Of a DNA stretch of 64,000 nucleotides, positions 23,801 to 37,379 are shown in pieces. The position numbers were made by a program, and so were the translations under genes. The stretch covers positions 81,267 through 145,266 of the forward strand of contig BGZK01001476.1 of NCBI GenBank assembly GCA_005406025.1, read 5' to 3'. The notes beneath the pieces are model-generated. The model saw only the letters and a program-made list of their open reading frames with translations, was not told where the DNA came from and did not search any database. The stretch comes from Eumeta japonica (lineage: Eukaryota; Arthropoda; Insecta; Lepidoptera; Psychidae). How positions within the stretch are numbered: position 1 is the first letter of the stretch; each line of letters starts with the position of its first letter.

Positions 23801-25538
23801 TGAATATTGTTGTTATCAATAACTAATGCGGATTAAAAGTTACGAAATTTATTCTACGTACACGCGAGAGGGGGCGCGGACAAAAGGTGGTGTGTACTAG
23901 CTGACCAAATAACTTATTTTCTTATTTAAAAAAAAAAAAACATATAAGTTGGAACATGATTCATGGGCTATAAGCCCCGATGCAATTTCTTTCTGACATG
24001 ATGCAATGAATCTGTCATTGCTGAAATCTTAGATTATCTATCGTAACTCATTGTATAATAAATAACCTGGTCAGATAACACACTTATATAATAAAAAAAT
24101 CATATAAATAAGAATAAGTTCGCAAGATATAAGCGTACAGACAAAGATATGTTATAGTCTGTAAGAATATTATCGTCATAGACGATAAATTAATGATAGA
24201 AGGTGACATTTTTGTATAAATATCGAAGATGGCGCTGAAGTAGGGATGGGACTAAGATGCTAATTTTACTTAACGGAGCCCTTTAGTATATATATATATC
24301 TCGATGGAAAACACCTAAAAAGGATGAAACAAATTTTATTCGTTACTCATTGGAATAGTGTATCAAAAAGGTAAAAAAATCCTTCTTCTGGAGAAGATAC
24401 GACCTAGAAATTTAGTAGCTAGACATATAGAACGCTAAAAAAAGAAACATATATTAAAAATTTAGTGTCATAGCTTTAGTGACAACAACTTTAATGGCCG
24501 TCGATAATGGTGGATAGTTAATTTTGAAGTGTCAGTATCACATGTAAATACATTATTTCCTCATTAAAATCAGAACGCACAAATTCTACAAATTTATAGA
24601 CTGCTAATAATTAAAATTATCAAATAATATGATTATCTCTGTGTGTGTATGGCGTGCGTGCTTGTGTGTGTGTTTTTTTAAAACTACACGGAAAGAAATT
24701 TTAGTTTACAATCGGTAATTCCGTACCCTTAGATTGTCTACATAGAGTCATAGCAAAAACACGTTACATTGTAAGGGGCAAAGTCATCATCTGCGTCGCA
24801 TCCGCCCTTCCCGAGAAGTGCTCGTGGCCGAGGAACAAACAAGTTAACTCGTCCCCGGTTATTACAATTTATATAAGCTTCTGGCATCTCCTCTCAAGAT
24901 GTTTGTCCACATTTATCTGCATTTGGCACTGTTTACGACAAATCAGCTGGGAAATAGTACAGAGCTCCTATACCTTAACTTGTCAATGTTTAATTAAATA
25001 AATTTTTAAAAAGACGTGGATCGATACTCATCATTTAACTAAGTATTTACTACAAAACCTATGGGGTTTAAAACAATATTGATCTGTTTACGGAAATATT
25101 CCACACATAACTAATATTGTAACTAGTACGAGTTGAAACTAGTTATAAAGAATTTTATTGTAATTACAGTTCTTCTAGCAAATTGTTGAGAATTACAAAA
25201 TGTTTTGTATACTTAATACAGAGTAAGGCGTCACATGTGACAGCTCACGAGTTTAATATTAAGGATGTCATTTGCGCACTAACAGGAAGTCATAGATCTT
25301 CGTCTTCGAACCGCATATAACAGTCAACCTCTTCCTCCGGTCTCAAAGCACGTCAAAGTCAAACAAAGTAAAGCAAAGTCACGAAGCTCCACAGCTTCTC
25401 TAAGTGTGTGATATCGATTAGTTTTCTCAAAGTTGTCACATTTTTAACATTTGAATTTATGATGTCCGACTTATTACCACGGATAAACTGTGAAAAGAGG
25501 GAATTGAACCAATGTCCTCTCTCTCGCCTGACGCGTCT
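23801..25538. other. Unassigned AT-rich sequence
   Basis: No gene. Short GT-rich tract at 24640-24672. A slightly CpG-richer patch lies at 24785-24910. Confidence 0.4.
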
Positions 25539-26752
25539 TAGGCCAGTTCGTTTTTTCAATTTCAAATTCAAGACAATTCTTAACATTTTATTTACATTTA
25601 ATAATAAATATATGCGTGTGTGCAATTTTGTTCAACTACTTGTTGCCATTTTGTAGGTAGTGACATAATCACATTACTGTAGAAATTTTGGAACTTCTAA
25701 TTTAAAAAAAAATGCTACAAGTTGCTAATCTAACGCTACCAAAAGAATTCTGAAGAGACCGAAATAGGTGAAAATCTGAGGGTACAAGGTCAGGGCTGTA
25801 TGGTGGATGCATTGATACTCCCCAACCAAACTCTCTCAATGTCTGCTGAGTGGCTAAATATGTATGTGGTTTGGAATTGTCATGATGAAAAATCACACCT
25901 TTACTATTGATAAATTCCGGCCTATTTCTTGCTTGAGTCTCATTATCTGTTGGTATTAGAGATCCAAATTGATGGCTTTGCTCGGCGGTAAAAACTCATA
26001 ATGAATAATGCCTTTCCAATCCCACTATACACATATCATCGTCTTATTGCGAATTAATCCGAGTTTCGCTATAATCTGTGGAGCTTGCTCGCTTTTTGAT
26101 CATAAATTTTTCCTCACGTTCTTGTAATCCATTTTTCATCACCAGTGATCAATCTTTTCAAAAACGGTTCGGTTTCATTACATTTCAATAGAGAATCGCA
26201 AATGAGTACAGGTTTCATTAGATTTCTTTCAATAAGCTCGTGTGGGAGTCAAGTATCAAGCTATTTTTATATCCAGCTCTTTTCAAACGCATTTGTAGTC
26301 AATCTCCAGCTTTTCAGCTATATCGTAATAACTAATATACCGATCTTGCTCTACTTTTTCCAAAATGGCATAGATTTTATGCGTAATAGGTCGACAGAGC
26401 GAAGTTCATCTTTGCATCAAAATTGCCAAAATTGCCAATTAGACTGAAAACATTTGAACCAGTTTTATGCTACTCTTACCGACACTGCATTAGATTCATA
26501 AACGTCACAATTTTTTTCTCAGTTTATGTCGCATTTTTCCCTTTTCAAATAAAACTTCAAAACTTTCTACGTTAGATTCACTCATGTTGGTGGACAAACA
26601 AATAATAGAAAAATAGCGGGACAGTGTTTTTCTATTTTTAGAATGTCATCCATTTAATGGTATCAAAACTAACCAGACGCAAACAGCACATCCAAAGAGA
26701 TTATACTGCTACTTTTACTTAGAAAATACGAAAAAGCTTTTTCTCTAACTTA
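25539..26752 (-). mobile_element. Mariner copy A (same subfamily as B and C)
   Basis: About 1.2 kb, the normal mariner length. The right terminal repeat (about 26718-26752) read inward is TTAAGTTAGAG...AAAAGCTTTTTCGTATTTT, matching the copy C ends. The left end (from about 25539, TTAGGCCAG...TTTTTTC) is more diverged. Target is TA. The interior aligns to copy C on both sides of its two nested insertions, so copy A acts as the reference empty site. Confidence 0.8.
25640..26594 (-). pseudogene. Mariner transposase (D34D), broken
   Basis: Starts MSESNVESFEVLF near 26584 on the minus strand. It then breaks by frameshifts; ILEKVEQDRYISYYDIAEKL (HTH region) and TGDEKWI (first catalytic Asp, about 26130-26150) follow. 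The last frame, 25702-25896, has FHHDN (second Asp) and HPPYSPDLVPSDFHLF (third Asp). Counting from HDN to PSD gives 34 residues between the Asp residues, the D,D34D spacing that defines true mariners. All three catalytic residues survive but the frame does not. The protein would cut and paste the element at TA sites. Confidence 0.88.
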
Positions 26753-29700
26753 ATATTTAGAGATTAATTTATGAAATATTAAGCATCAAATTGTTAATTT
26801 TTGTAAGAGTCAAGTATCTCCCTCCCTTCCGATAAATGTTTATTCTTGAATATGTGAAAAAGTTCAAAGCATTATACAAAATAAAGTTAAAAGGAAAATT
26901 ATCACAGCTAAGTAGACCTTACTAGTTAACGAATATCAGTCGAGCAACAAATAAACTGTACGTGCTAGAAAAAATATAATTCCGTACTAGTAAATTCCAT
27001 TATAAGTTGATTAGGTGACTATGTTGGCTGTGCAAAATAGGTAGTAAACATGAGTTTATGAATCATGCAAATTTATGGAAATGGGAAATAATAACACCCG
27101 TCCTGTGTGCCCGCTTTTAGGCGTTATTAGCCGTTAAACCGTGAACTCAATTGTTCATGGCATCAAAAAAAGCCCTCTTCTAAGTCCGCATAATGTGACT
27201 GACAACTACAGAATCCCACATTGCGCTTGGTCCGACACGCACTTGGCAGGTTTTTCCGCAATGCTATCAATTTGTTCACCTAGAATGAATGGTTCGGATC
27301 GAATGGATAATTTTTTTGTATTACTCAAAATGGTGACTATCTTTCAAAATTTATTTTTAAGTGAAGCAAATCTTTTTCTCTGAACCAGAGACACCACATC
27401 TATTTTTAAATGTGTAAGTGGCATAGGATACTCTCTGAGAAAGACAAGACCAAGAAACAATTATGTTTCATCACAACTGCACTTCAGAATATAATAGCTA
27501 TTACATTAAAAAAAAAAAATGTGTGCACTTCACCCGCGCCAATGAAACCTTCAAAAAACTGAACTGCGAGGAAATGAGACGAATGCAGAATCAGAGTGAA
27601 ATAATTATTGGGTTTATTTATTATAATATCAATACAAAAATCTATAACTTTTTTTACAGTTTATTATTAAGACTCCATGTTTCCAATTTCAATAAATGAC
27701 AAAACGTAGGCTCACTCAAGCACAGATCTCTCTTTCTTACGCATTCTATCTCATCTTACATTATGACTCATTTTCTGGTAGCCCTTCTGTTGCGTCACAT
27801 TCTATCACATTTTCTGGAGAAATTGAAAAACCATTTATGATCGTAAATTTTCTAATATTGCTGGTTATCATTCTCAGGTCTTTACATTTTATTTGAAATA
27901 CGACCACCCGCGATCTCACACTTCCATCAGGCAGTCGACTAGGTAGACATTAGATATTTCCAATACTATTTTAAGTATAAATAATGTTTAAATATATATA
28001 AAAGTTTTAGGGTTCTTGTCCAACTCATCAGAAAATGAGCGGTAATGTAAATTTCATTAAATAAATAATAATGTAAATTTCGGTAATGTTAACAATACAT
28101 GATTAATCCCTAAGCTCTTTAATATGATTAACCTAAATCAACTGTCACGTTTTTGAGAAACAGCATAAAATGCTTGAAAAGGTACATCTATCATAATTTG
28201 AAATCTATAAAAAATAATAACGCAATTTAAACTTTGAACTATCCAAATCGGTTTGGTCATTTTCGAATATATGGGGGATACTAACAGAATACATGATAAG
28301 CAACGATTTTTGTAAAAGTAAGTCAAACAAAGTCATGGACTAATTTCTTGTGATTTTTCTACCAAAAGAATTAGCTACTATTGCAGCAAATGTCACGAAA
28401 GTTAAGATAATTGAAAAAAGATGCTATTAAACGTTTATATAATTATTACTTTCAGAAATAACGATTTCATACCACTTACTTGCTTCTTCCCAATAGCATT
28501 ACACATTCTTTAATAAATTATTCATCAAAATTTGCATGAAGCCAATATTAATAAAAATCACGAATGAATTTATCAACAAGTTCAAAATATTGCAATCCAT
28601 ATCTTCAAACTCTAAATTTTGCTCGTGGCATCTTTTAATATAGTACAGTCTAAACTTTGATATAGTCTTTCATAAAAAAACCAGAGCGCCAAAAACAAAA
28701 AACACAATATTTATCAATTTTGTTTCAACGTATTCGGTATTTATATCCGTTTTTATTTAAATTTTTCAAGAACGCTATTAAATGGAAATAAATAGGGAAA
28801 TATAATAAATATACCATTTGAATCCCTGTTCTGACACAACAACCAGACGTTGTACTAACAAACTACTAAGGGCACAACATATCGTTGTTGATTTTTCCAA
28901 TTTACTTGAGAGATGACATTTTCTTTCGCTGCCGAGGCTCCAATACTGAATCATCATTAAAATCGTTGCAGACGGTTTCCAAGAACAGAATTAAAACAAA
29001 CAAATAATTATAGTATAAACATACGTACACAATAACACAATATTAGATGTGTAAATATATATTTATATTATTAAACTGATGTAAAATAATAACTACTACA
29101 TAATTAAATAATGTATTAAAATTATTAGTTTTTACAGAACTATTGTGTTGTATAAACTTTTTATTTACAAAAAACACTATCAGAAAATTTACAATATCAA
29201 AGAAATCAGAGAAAATTAAATTATATGTTGGTATTATAAAGATTTAAATGTATATTTTATTAAATGTATATTCATCTACATGTAATAATATATTTCCTTT
29301 TAAACGTTGAAAAGCAGTATTTGCCTAAATTAAAAGAATTTTCTCCGATTTAGCTATATTAAGTTCTTTGACACGAAATATAAATAGCTAAAAAATTAAT
29401 TAAGAAAATCGTAAAGCCGCGACTGGGGGATTTGGAGTTTTAATTAAATGAACGAGACGCCTTTGAGCTGCGGCTAGGTCATAATCGCGGTAATTAGATT
29501 CCGTCTAGACCAAACAGTCAATGTATAGGAGAAGATACTACATGCGGAACGCTGAATAGTTCAATAAAATGGTAAATTAATTCCAAATTAATGACGGAAG
29601 ATATAATATTGAAGTGATATCGATTTCTTTAGTTAATAAATGAAAATTTTTATTGGTCTTAAAATCAGCATTAGAAATCTGATTCTGATTATAATGATAG

Positions 29701-32499
29701 GTATATATTGGAATATTAGAGATATACATATTTATATTGTAACATGAAACAGACACGGATACAGTCTTTGTAACTAACAAATTCAACTCTAAATCTTCGA
29801 GTCGCATGTGGTACATGGTTTAAATACTGAAACAAAAAAAGATGTGATTTATATCTTTATATAATACTAATATACGTGTATCTTTCTTTTGTAGTACACA
29901 ATGAGGTAATTCCTTTTATTTATTCCTTCACCCTTTCCCTCTGCCCTTTTTATCTGAATACCGCGAAACCAAAGGGAGGGTAATGTAATTGACTCAATCA
30001 AATGCAACTAGTACATTTTATGTACATGTTCCACGTGAACATGGAAAACCTAATAAGAAAAAAATACAGTTAATGTTATTTTTCTAAGGAAATAACTCGC
30101 TGGGGCGAAGTTCTTCACGTCTATTTTAATTTTTAATTACTCACACACAAAACTTTTAATAAATAATCAAGTGTAAATAAAAATTCGATGCGATTGTAAA
30201 AAAAAATATCAGCCACGCCTACTAATTCTATTATAAACAAATATTTAAGGTATAATGATTATCATTATTTTTGATAATGACAATCATTATATGAATAATT
30301 TGATGATTTATTTTTTCGAATAAGATCGCGGACTCGGTGTCGTACTTTTTGTTACTTATGTAGTAAAAGTGGTAGATTTACATCAGTATCCGGGACTTGT
30401 AAACGGTCGATCGGGCCGTGTGGGACTTCTACCAGCTGAAAACACCATCGCGTCCGTCTGTTTGCCTCTGTAATCAGGGCCATAAGTACATTTTCGCGGG
30501 TTTTAATCGTCCTGACAGCGAAGGCTCGTTCAAACGAATTACTCCTTTTCGATCAGAAATCGCTTAGACGCCAACAGAAACAGATCGAAATACGCACTGT
30601 GCCACCATGGTGCCGAAATTTAAGGAATCGCCACTTCGTCAATATGACATTTCGACTCAACCCGTCAACTGCAGTACTCCTTCCCATAGCACTAACGGAC
30701 GTCGAACTACATATCAATCGATCTGTTGGCAAATAATCCATTGCAACGAGATCTCGTAGCCGCCAAGCTATGCGCTTAGTTATCTGTGCTGCTGGCAATA
30801 ATGAGCCGCCTTGCGCAGCAAAGTCTCATCACTAGCAACACCGATATGCAACGAGGAATCTTAGTACCATAGCGAATTTCCGTCCTCAACAACGCACATA
30901 TGCCGTTGCTAACGACGGGTAACCCAACGCAACGAACGAAAGCAACAACATTCTGTCATAGCCTACCGCAGTTCGGCTTTTTTTGACGTTCTCCGAGGTT
31001 TGTGGTGCGCTAGGAAGGGTACCACCGTCACGATGAAAACTGTGGTATCTTGGCCATGCCGACTCTAGACGGCAACACAGCACTAACTCCGTAATCGACA
31101 AAATAACAAATTCACCGGAAGATCTTCTGCTCCTCACACCTGCCTGCACAGGTTTATCGAGTGCTATCGTTAAATAAACAAATATCTTTAGTCAAATTTT
31201 ACAATGTTTTTGGTACATACCCAAACTCGAATGCCAGATCTTCAAATAACAAGATAACGCCAAACCAGTGAGCTACTACTGTTTTTATTTACATTTTAAA
31301 GCTTGTTGCGGACGAATAATAATGGAAAAGTGAGAGAGCAGTTTATTAAAACAAACAGAATTTTTAACAGCACATAAGTACAAGAAACACACGAAAACCT
31401 AATTGGATTAGAGACTAAATCTATATTGAGAGTCCTGCAATTTATAAGCGCATCAGCGGGGGCCAGGAGGTATAGATGCAGAAGGTAGTAGACGCATCCT
31501 TTCTAAAGGCTTGGAGATCTGCACTTTAGTCGATCCTTTGTTCGACTCCCCTAAGTCGCTGAAATCGGTAGCGGCATTGTCTGTGTTTGGGTCTGCCTTT
31601 AGTGCTCAGTCCCAAAGCAAAATAAATGGTCTTAAATTGTGGTTGTGCTATATTTAACCTCAACACTGAGGCATCGTTGGCACATTTTTCTTTTATTCTA
31701 TTTCCAAGTCTGTTTTGTTGTTATTCTTTTACTTTTTAAATTCCTCTTCTCAATACTCGTTCGAACTCTTTTAGGCATTAAACCACAAACGTTTTTAAAT
31801 ATTACGCAATAGCTACGTATACACTTAGGATTTAGGAATTTTATGTTTAGGATTTATTGCTACTTTAAGTAGAGGAGTTTAGATGTAATGCATTTTGTTA
31901 CTTCTAGGTTCGACTTATGTCCGCAAACGTGTTTATATAGTTTAGTACTCGGTTTAATGCGACCGAGTTACGTATAGTACTGGTATATTTTTAGTACTAA
32001 TATACAGTGATTATCAATGTTATTTTAAAATACTTTTGCGTCGAAGGAAAACACCATGAAGAAGTATGGATATGGAACGAGATTATTGACTAATATTTTT
32101 CTATTCCTTCTCAGAGCAGACCTTTGCCAAAAGAATATTATTGTAGAAGGCCAGAATATTTTTTCTTCAGTATTCATAGCAGAGAAGAAATGAACGTGAT
32201 CGACATTAGCCAAATTAATATTTAAGTCTAGGAACTTTATCAATATAACTAACTTCATAAAAGGAACAAGTCTTATACATTTCGACTTTAATGAACTCGA
32301 TTTCAAACTTTTAGTGGAGTTTCCCGAGGACGGTGAAACCTTCCGCTTCTAGGAGAATTCCTTTACAACTTAAAAAAATATAGATGTTGCTCTTGTGGTG
32401 ATGATTTGCGGCCACATGCACAGGAAGCGCATAAAATATTACACATTTAAAGTGAATTAAATAAACGTCGTATGACCATTTAATTCACTAAATAATCCT
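26753..32499. other. Long unassigned stretch
   Basis: No supported gene in 5.7 kb. 27225-27260 carries a box (CTTGGTCCGACACGCACTTG) shared with R1. 29400-29530 and 30310-31150 are CpG-richer. An inverted repeat with 18-bp arms and one mismatch lies at 30251-30291. A 12-bp hairpin lies at 32451-32489. Frames at 30553-31149 (81 and 87 codons, minus) have no recognised motif. Confidence 0.4.
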
Positions 32500-32830
32500 A
32501 TCGCTTCTATCGAAAAACCCCTACCGCTGTCTAAATTTCGATTCCCATTCCCTCTTTGATTTAATTCCTATCAAATTATTCCAATGGAACGTATACTCTT
32601 ACACCGAAAACGCACGTACTACCAAAATATTGTTTTACGAAAAACGGCTCGCAGCTGTCCTTTATCCCGCTTTCGATTTTGTTCACATCACCGATCCTGG
32701 ACCTATGTTCACCTTAATCTTTCAAAGGGCATTGCTGTTGCCAATGACCGAAAGTATGGAATTTATTCTATGGTCGTGTGAGCGAAACCGCAGGATGAAG
32801 TTAGGGTGTACTAAAAACCTAGCCAGATAA
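32500..32830 (-). mobile_element. Helitron-related fragment
   Basis: Contains TTCGATTCCC/ATTCCC/GATCCTGG-type units and AACGTATACTCTTACACCGA, matching 23662-23681 of the Helitron copy at 23.4 kb. Neither terminus was found. Confidence 0.45.
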
Positions 32831-33284
32831 CGTTTTGCACTAAATAAAGATTTCTCCAACATCAACTAATAGGAGTGCTACTAATAAAACCGTAAATAGA
32901 TTACCTATCGAAATTTTATGGACACTGACACCTGATCAGATGACCTACATATATAAATATAAAAAGTTTTTTACTTATAATCACACAAACGGACAGATAA
33001 ATATACAAGCAGCAAGGCAGAGAGAAGTTTAATAATATGTAAAGATAGTTAATAAAAAACATAGACTAAGGACCTCTTTCACCATCTTCTTTTAAACTCA
33101 CTCTGTCACGCCTTTTGTTAGTTAAAAACACGTATAAAATCAAGTTGGTTGCTAAATGTCACGAGCTTTGTTAACTAAAAAATAAGAATTAAAAACACGT
33201 TGAGTGCCAGATGTGCGGGTTCGCCAGGTTCTCTTTTCAGAATTTTCCGAACATGCGGTCTTGCAGTCTGTATTTATAACTACA

Positions 33285-33690
33285 GCTAGCTTAAGTGAAG
33301 TGGTATATAACTCGCTACCGCGGGAATGTGCAGGCAGCAGGGGCTGTGGTAGCGGGAACGAGTAGCGCGGCCAGGGGAGGCGTCACAAGCCTCAGGCTCG
33401 GTGGCAGCGGGCGGAAGCGACGGAAGTTCCGGAGATAGACGGCGCGGCCAGGTGTGGCGCCACGGGTCTTGACAGCAACGGGTGCGCCGGTACAGACGGG
33501 CGCGGTTAGAAAAGGTGCCATGGCCTTCGCGTTCATTAGCGCCGGGCGCTACCTGCGGATCCCTCAGCAGGGGTCTAAGCCCCAGATCTATGAAGGATCC
33601 CGATGTCGTCTTCCCCCGTCGACGTCTGCTGCGCAAAAGAGCGGGTGGCGGTTTGTGTGGCGGCCGGCGGTACCCCGTTTGAAAAATACA
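33285..33690. other. GC-rich block with overlapping open frames
   Basis: About 400 bp of strongly GC-rich DNA in an AT-rich region, open in several frames on both strands (116 codons minus 33286-33636; 98 codons plus 33454-33750). The plus-strand reading GAMAFAFISAGRYLRIPQQG is protein-like, but such overlap is also what GC-rich DNA produces by chance. I cannot assign it. It may be an old retroelement part, a conserved element, or an exon remnant. Confidence 0.35.
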
Positions 33691-36600
33691 TGTACCCCGA
33701 TGCCACTCAAAGAAAAAATACAGTTTTATCTACTTACCTCTCCGACTTGAAAATATAGTTACAGGTCGAAGAGCGGACAGGAGGAAGTAGTTTTAGCTCA
33801 GTTTCGTTTCCACCAATTCTGACTTTTATCTTATAAATAAATTTTAATTCAAAAGTACGATAAGCAACGAGAGCGCGTAATTTATATTATTTAATTGAGT
33901 AGTTTTAATATTCTCCAATTAATGAAATAAGTAAATGCAATTATTGTTGTTTCAAACAACATCTAAATATAACTGCCAGTATTTATGTCAAATCCTTATT
34001 ATACGTTTTAACTACACTCGTCAACTGTCATCATACTTAATCTCAATAAAGCAGATGATAAACCATATTTAAGGCACTAAAAGTTGCTTCGACCGCCTTT
34101 CATATTACAGTCACTTTTGAAGCTAAAAACCATTAAAGGGAAATCCTGAAACCCAAAATCAGCTTAAAAAGTGACTTATTGTTAAAAATAAGTTTAAAAG
34201 GAGATAGTGGAAGAGGATCTAAATCATTATTAGTATCTTTAATTGCAAGAAAGTAACGTTCCAACGCGACGTTCCGAAATATTAATTTTACAATCATCGA
34301 ATTTTCGTCAAGGTCCTGACAATCCCTTAGCTTTGCGGAACAATTTCGATTTTTCAGAATCGAACCTTGTTCGATCACGATACTTATTTACGGGAAGAAA
34401 CGAAAATAAACAGCCATTTAATGGTGAATACGTTATACCTCCAATAAAGATAAGCCGGTTCGGGCGCAGATTTGTCGACGGACCGCCGCAAATACATACT
34501 TAGACCCAATTATTTTTAATTGCACATCGAACCGTAACCTTGTTTATGCCGCGGGGGCCGCTAATGTTCGCTCGCACGCGAGCAGCTCCGCATCGAAAAA
34601 GCCCTAACGGAATGTATGCTCGTTTGTGCCTAAACGCAGTAATAAATTCGAGCTTTTCGGGCATACGAGAATAATATTGTTAACCGATTCTTATCAAAGC
34701 GCTGCTCCGCAAGTCGTTACGTGTTTTATTTCAGCGATTTCAGGAAAGGGGAAATTGTTTCGGCGACGTGGCCCGGGGCGCGGGCGCGGTGTTTTCAATG
34801 TATTGTCATCGAATTTAGGTATCGAGCGTCTATCTCAGCAATGTGCAACATTCAAAATGATTAAGGCAGATTTTTTTTTAATGTTGATTACTAGGGATTG
34901 CGTTCAGATGAAATCCTATTTACTATTAATGAACTAAGATTTAAATGAGAAAATTAAACATTAGATTATCTCGATGAACACTCGTGACAAAAGTCTCTTG
35001 ATACCTATCAACAAAGAATTCTGGTTTGTTTGAAGGTAACCAGGAATACTTTTCTAATAATGTTTAATATATTCTTTCAGATAATGATTAATATGAATGT
35101 ATTAATCATCGTCATCATCACATAGCCAATGAAAATTTTAAATAAAAGTTCGATAAATTATTAATAAATAATTCACGCAATACTTACTTACTTTTGGAGT
35201 GCTTGATAACATGCGCTAAGTAGGTAATTGCACTGAGATATACGTATATACGTAAATGATTGTTGCACAATAATTAGTGTAATTATTGCACATGTGTATT
35301 CGTCCAAAAAAATTGATCAAGTGTGTATCTTACTACGACCAGTATAGGGTTACGTAATAAGTAAAGTTGTGTGCGGGCCAAGATGTCTTAATTTGTCCTA
35401 TCATTATTCTACACCGTATTTGAACTCAATAATTTTGGATCTTTTTCTATATTTATTATAAAAGATCAGCGTTTATGCCATATTTCAAGATTGTAAGTTG
35501 CATGAAAGTACCAAATTATGATATTGAATCTGTGACTAGAACCTTTTGTATGCAAATACGCTTTAAAAGAGCGTAATTACGTTAAACTAGAAGCTTAAAT
35601 TTTATAGCAAGATAGGACTATAGTCTATTTCTTCTATATAGTCTAGTACTTGATTTCATTTTTCACTTCACAAAAGTAGTTAATTTCAAAAGCTAAGTTT
35701 TGTATAATGAAGATCCCAAGCGGATCCCACGCTCCAAACGTTTACTTGGAAGTAGGCGTTTACGCGATTTGTCCGACCGTCTACACATTCCAGATGACGA
35801 AAGACATCGACTAGACAATAATTTATTTATGCGATTTACATTGGTTCCTTTCGACTAAATATTATGTTGCTGTAAACATGGTTAATATATCAGGGCACAA
35901 ATTTATTATCGTGCATACATTTTGTTTATAAACAAATAATTGCTTTTCAATAGTCAACATTACCTTTCTTAGCCACTAAATTTAATCTACATATAATTGG
36001 TACGGATTTTTCACTTGAGGCAAGCCAGTCCAAGCCGTTAACTCAAATTTTCTGTAGAAGAACTTAATAAAATTATATAATGAATGGATAATATTAAATT
36101 CCCCTCCACAACAAATAAACGGGATCTAATAAAATAAAGGTAGCGTGTAACAAAACCTTTTTTCTTCGAACTAAATTCTTCATATTTCATAATTTTCATA
36201 TAACCTTTAATTTTGAAGCTGAACCCTTTATTTTTTTTTCCTCTAGTACTTTATCTGTATGGAAATACTAAAAAACACATTTATTAAGTTGAATTTATAC
36301 ATGAAATTTCGTGTACTTGATGTCATCAAATTCATAGAGTACGAAACCAGTTTTTTAGTTGCTTTCAATAATCCACTACTAGAATAATCCAAATTCATGA
36401 TATTGTATATATAGAAAGCACTACGGGCACTTACTATTATTCACAAAAACTTGCATAAAATAAGGGTAAAATGCATGATAGTAGATAATGAAACCTTAGA
36501 GTCAAGATAGCAATAGAGCTCGTCTAAAATTATGGAAATTGTCCTCCATACACATCTTATTACCACCTGCACCATCGTATTTGATAACAAGAGACAAATG

Positions 36601-37379
36601 TAATTCGTTGTTCCATCGACAATCAGCATATACATTTGAAACGTCTAGTGGACTTCTTGGACTTCTTTAGTATGAATTCAAATTAAAAAACTTATTTTGT
36701 CGTACTAACAGTTTATACTGCTGTTATATTTAATTCTGTCGAATGCGAAAATATCGCAATCAAGACTGCTTTCTGTACAGTGGCGGTTTTGGTTTTTATC
36801 AATTTCTCGTATTTACCATGGAGTTTACGATATACAGTAAGCTAGTAGGTCCCCAAGAATATCGAGATATCATGTTTCGTGTCAGGGTGTAACTTTCATT
36901 TGGGACGGATGCAGAATGTTATCGAATACGTAAGTTTTAAAAATATAAAAATATCTTCGAGATTAGAAGAGTAAGTTATTCTGTCAGCAAACACGTTGTC
37001 AATTATAATGACCACTTTCTAACATTACAATTATATGTGGACAGTTCTACATAAAAAGGAAACAGTAAATTTCGATAATTCGTAGAATATTATAACTTGT
37101 TTTAGGTTATAGGGAAAGACTGTGATTTTTAATTGATATAGATATCGATAATTTTCATAGCTTATAAACAAACGTAAATTATAAATTCCCTATTTCGATT
37201 TTTGCTCTGCTTCCTATTTTAGTTCCGATTCTAATGCCGATCTTTCTTCTCCTTCGTTAATAAACGTTTGCCCCTGCAAGCCATCCTTATAACTTACTCC
37301 CTTGTGATATGTGGGAAACAGAGCGAACATCCATACACACATCCAGATATACAAGCAGCACTCAAATAAAAGGTCAAAA
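33691..37379. other. Unassigned stretch with one CpG-rich block
   Basis: No supported gene. 34430-34800 is CpG-rich (GCCGCGGGGGCCGC, GGCCCGGGGCGCGGGCGCGG) and follows TTTTAATTGC and AACCGTAACC words. 35715-35815 is a smaller patch. The rest is AT-rich. Confidence 0.4.

Noticed and set aside
25408..25656. 82-codon plus frame and 88-codon minus frame
   Set aside because: They overlap each other and the end of mariner A; no motif in either.
30553..31149. Two minus frames (81 and 87 codons) as exons of one gene
   Set aside because: No recognised motif, no convincing splice sites, and the frames are separated by stops in all readings that I tried.
31440..31600. tRNA- or tRNA-SINE-like text with a GTTCGACTCCCC word
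   Set aside because: No matching A box or acceptor stem at the right distance, and no second copy in the window.
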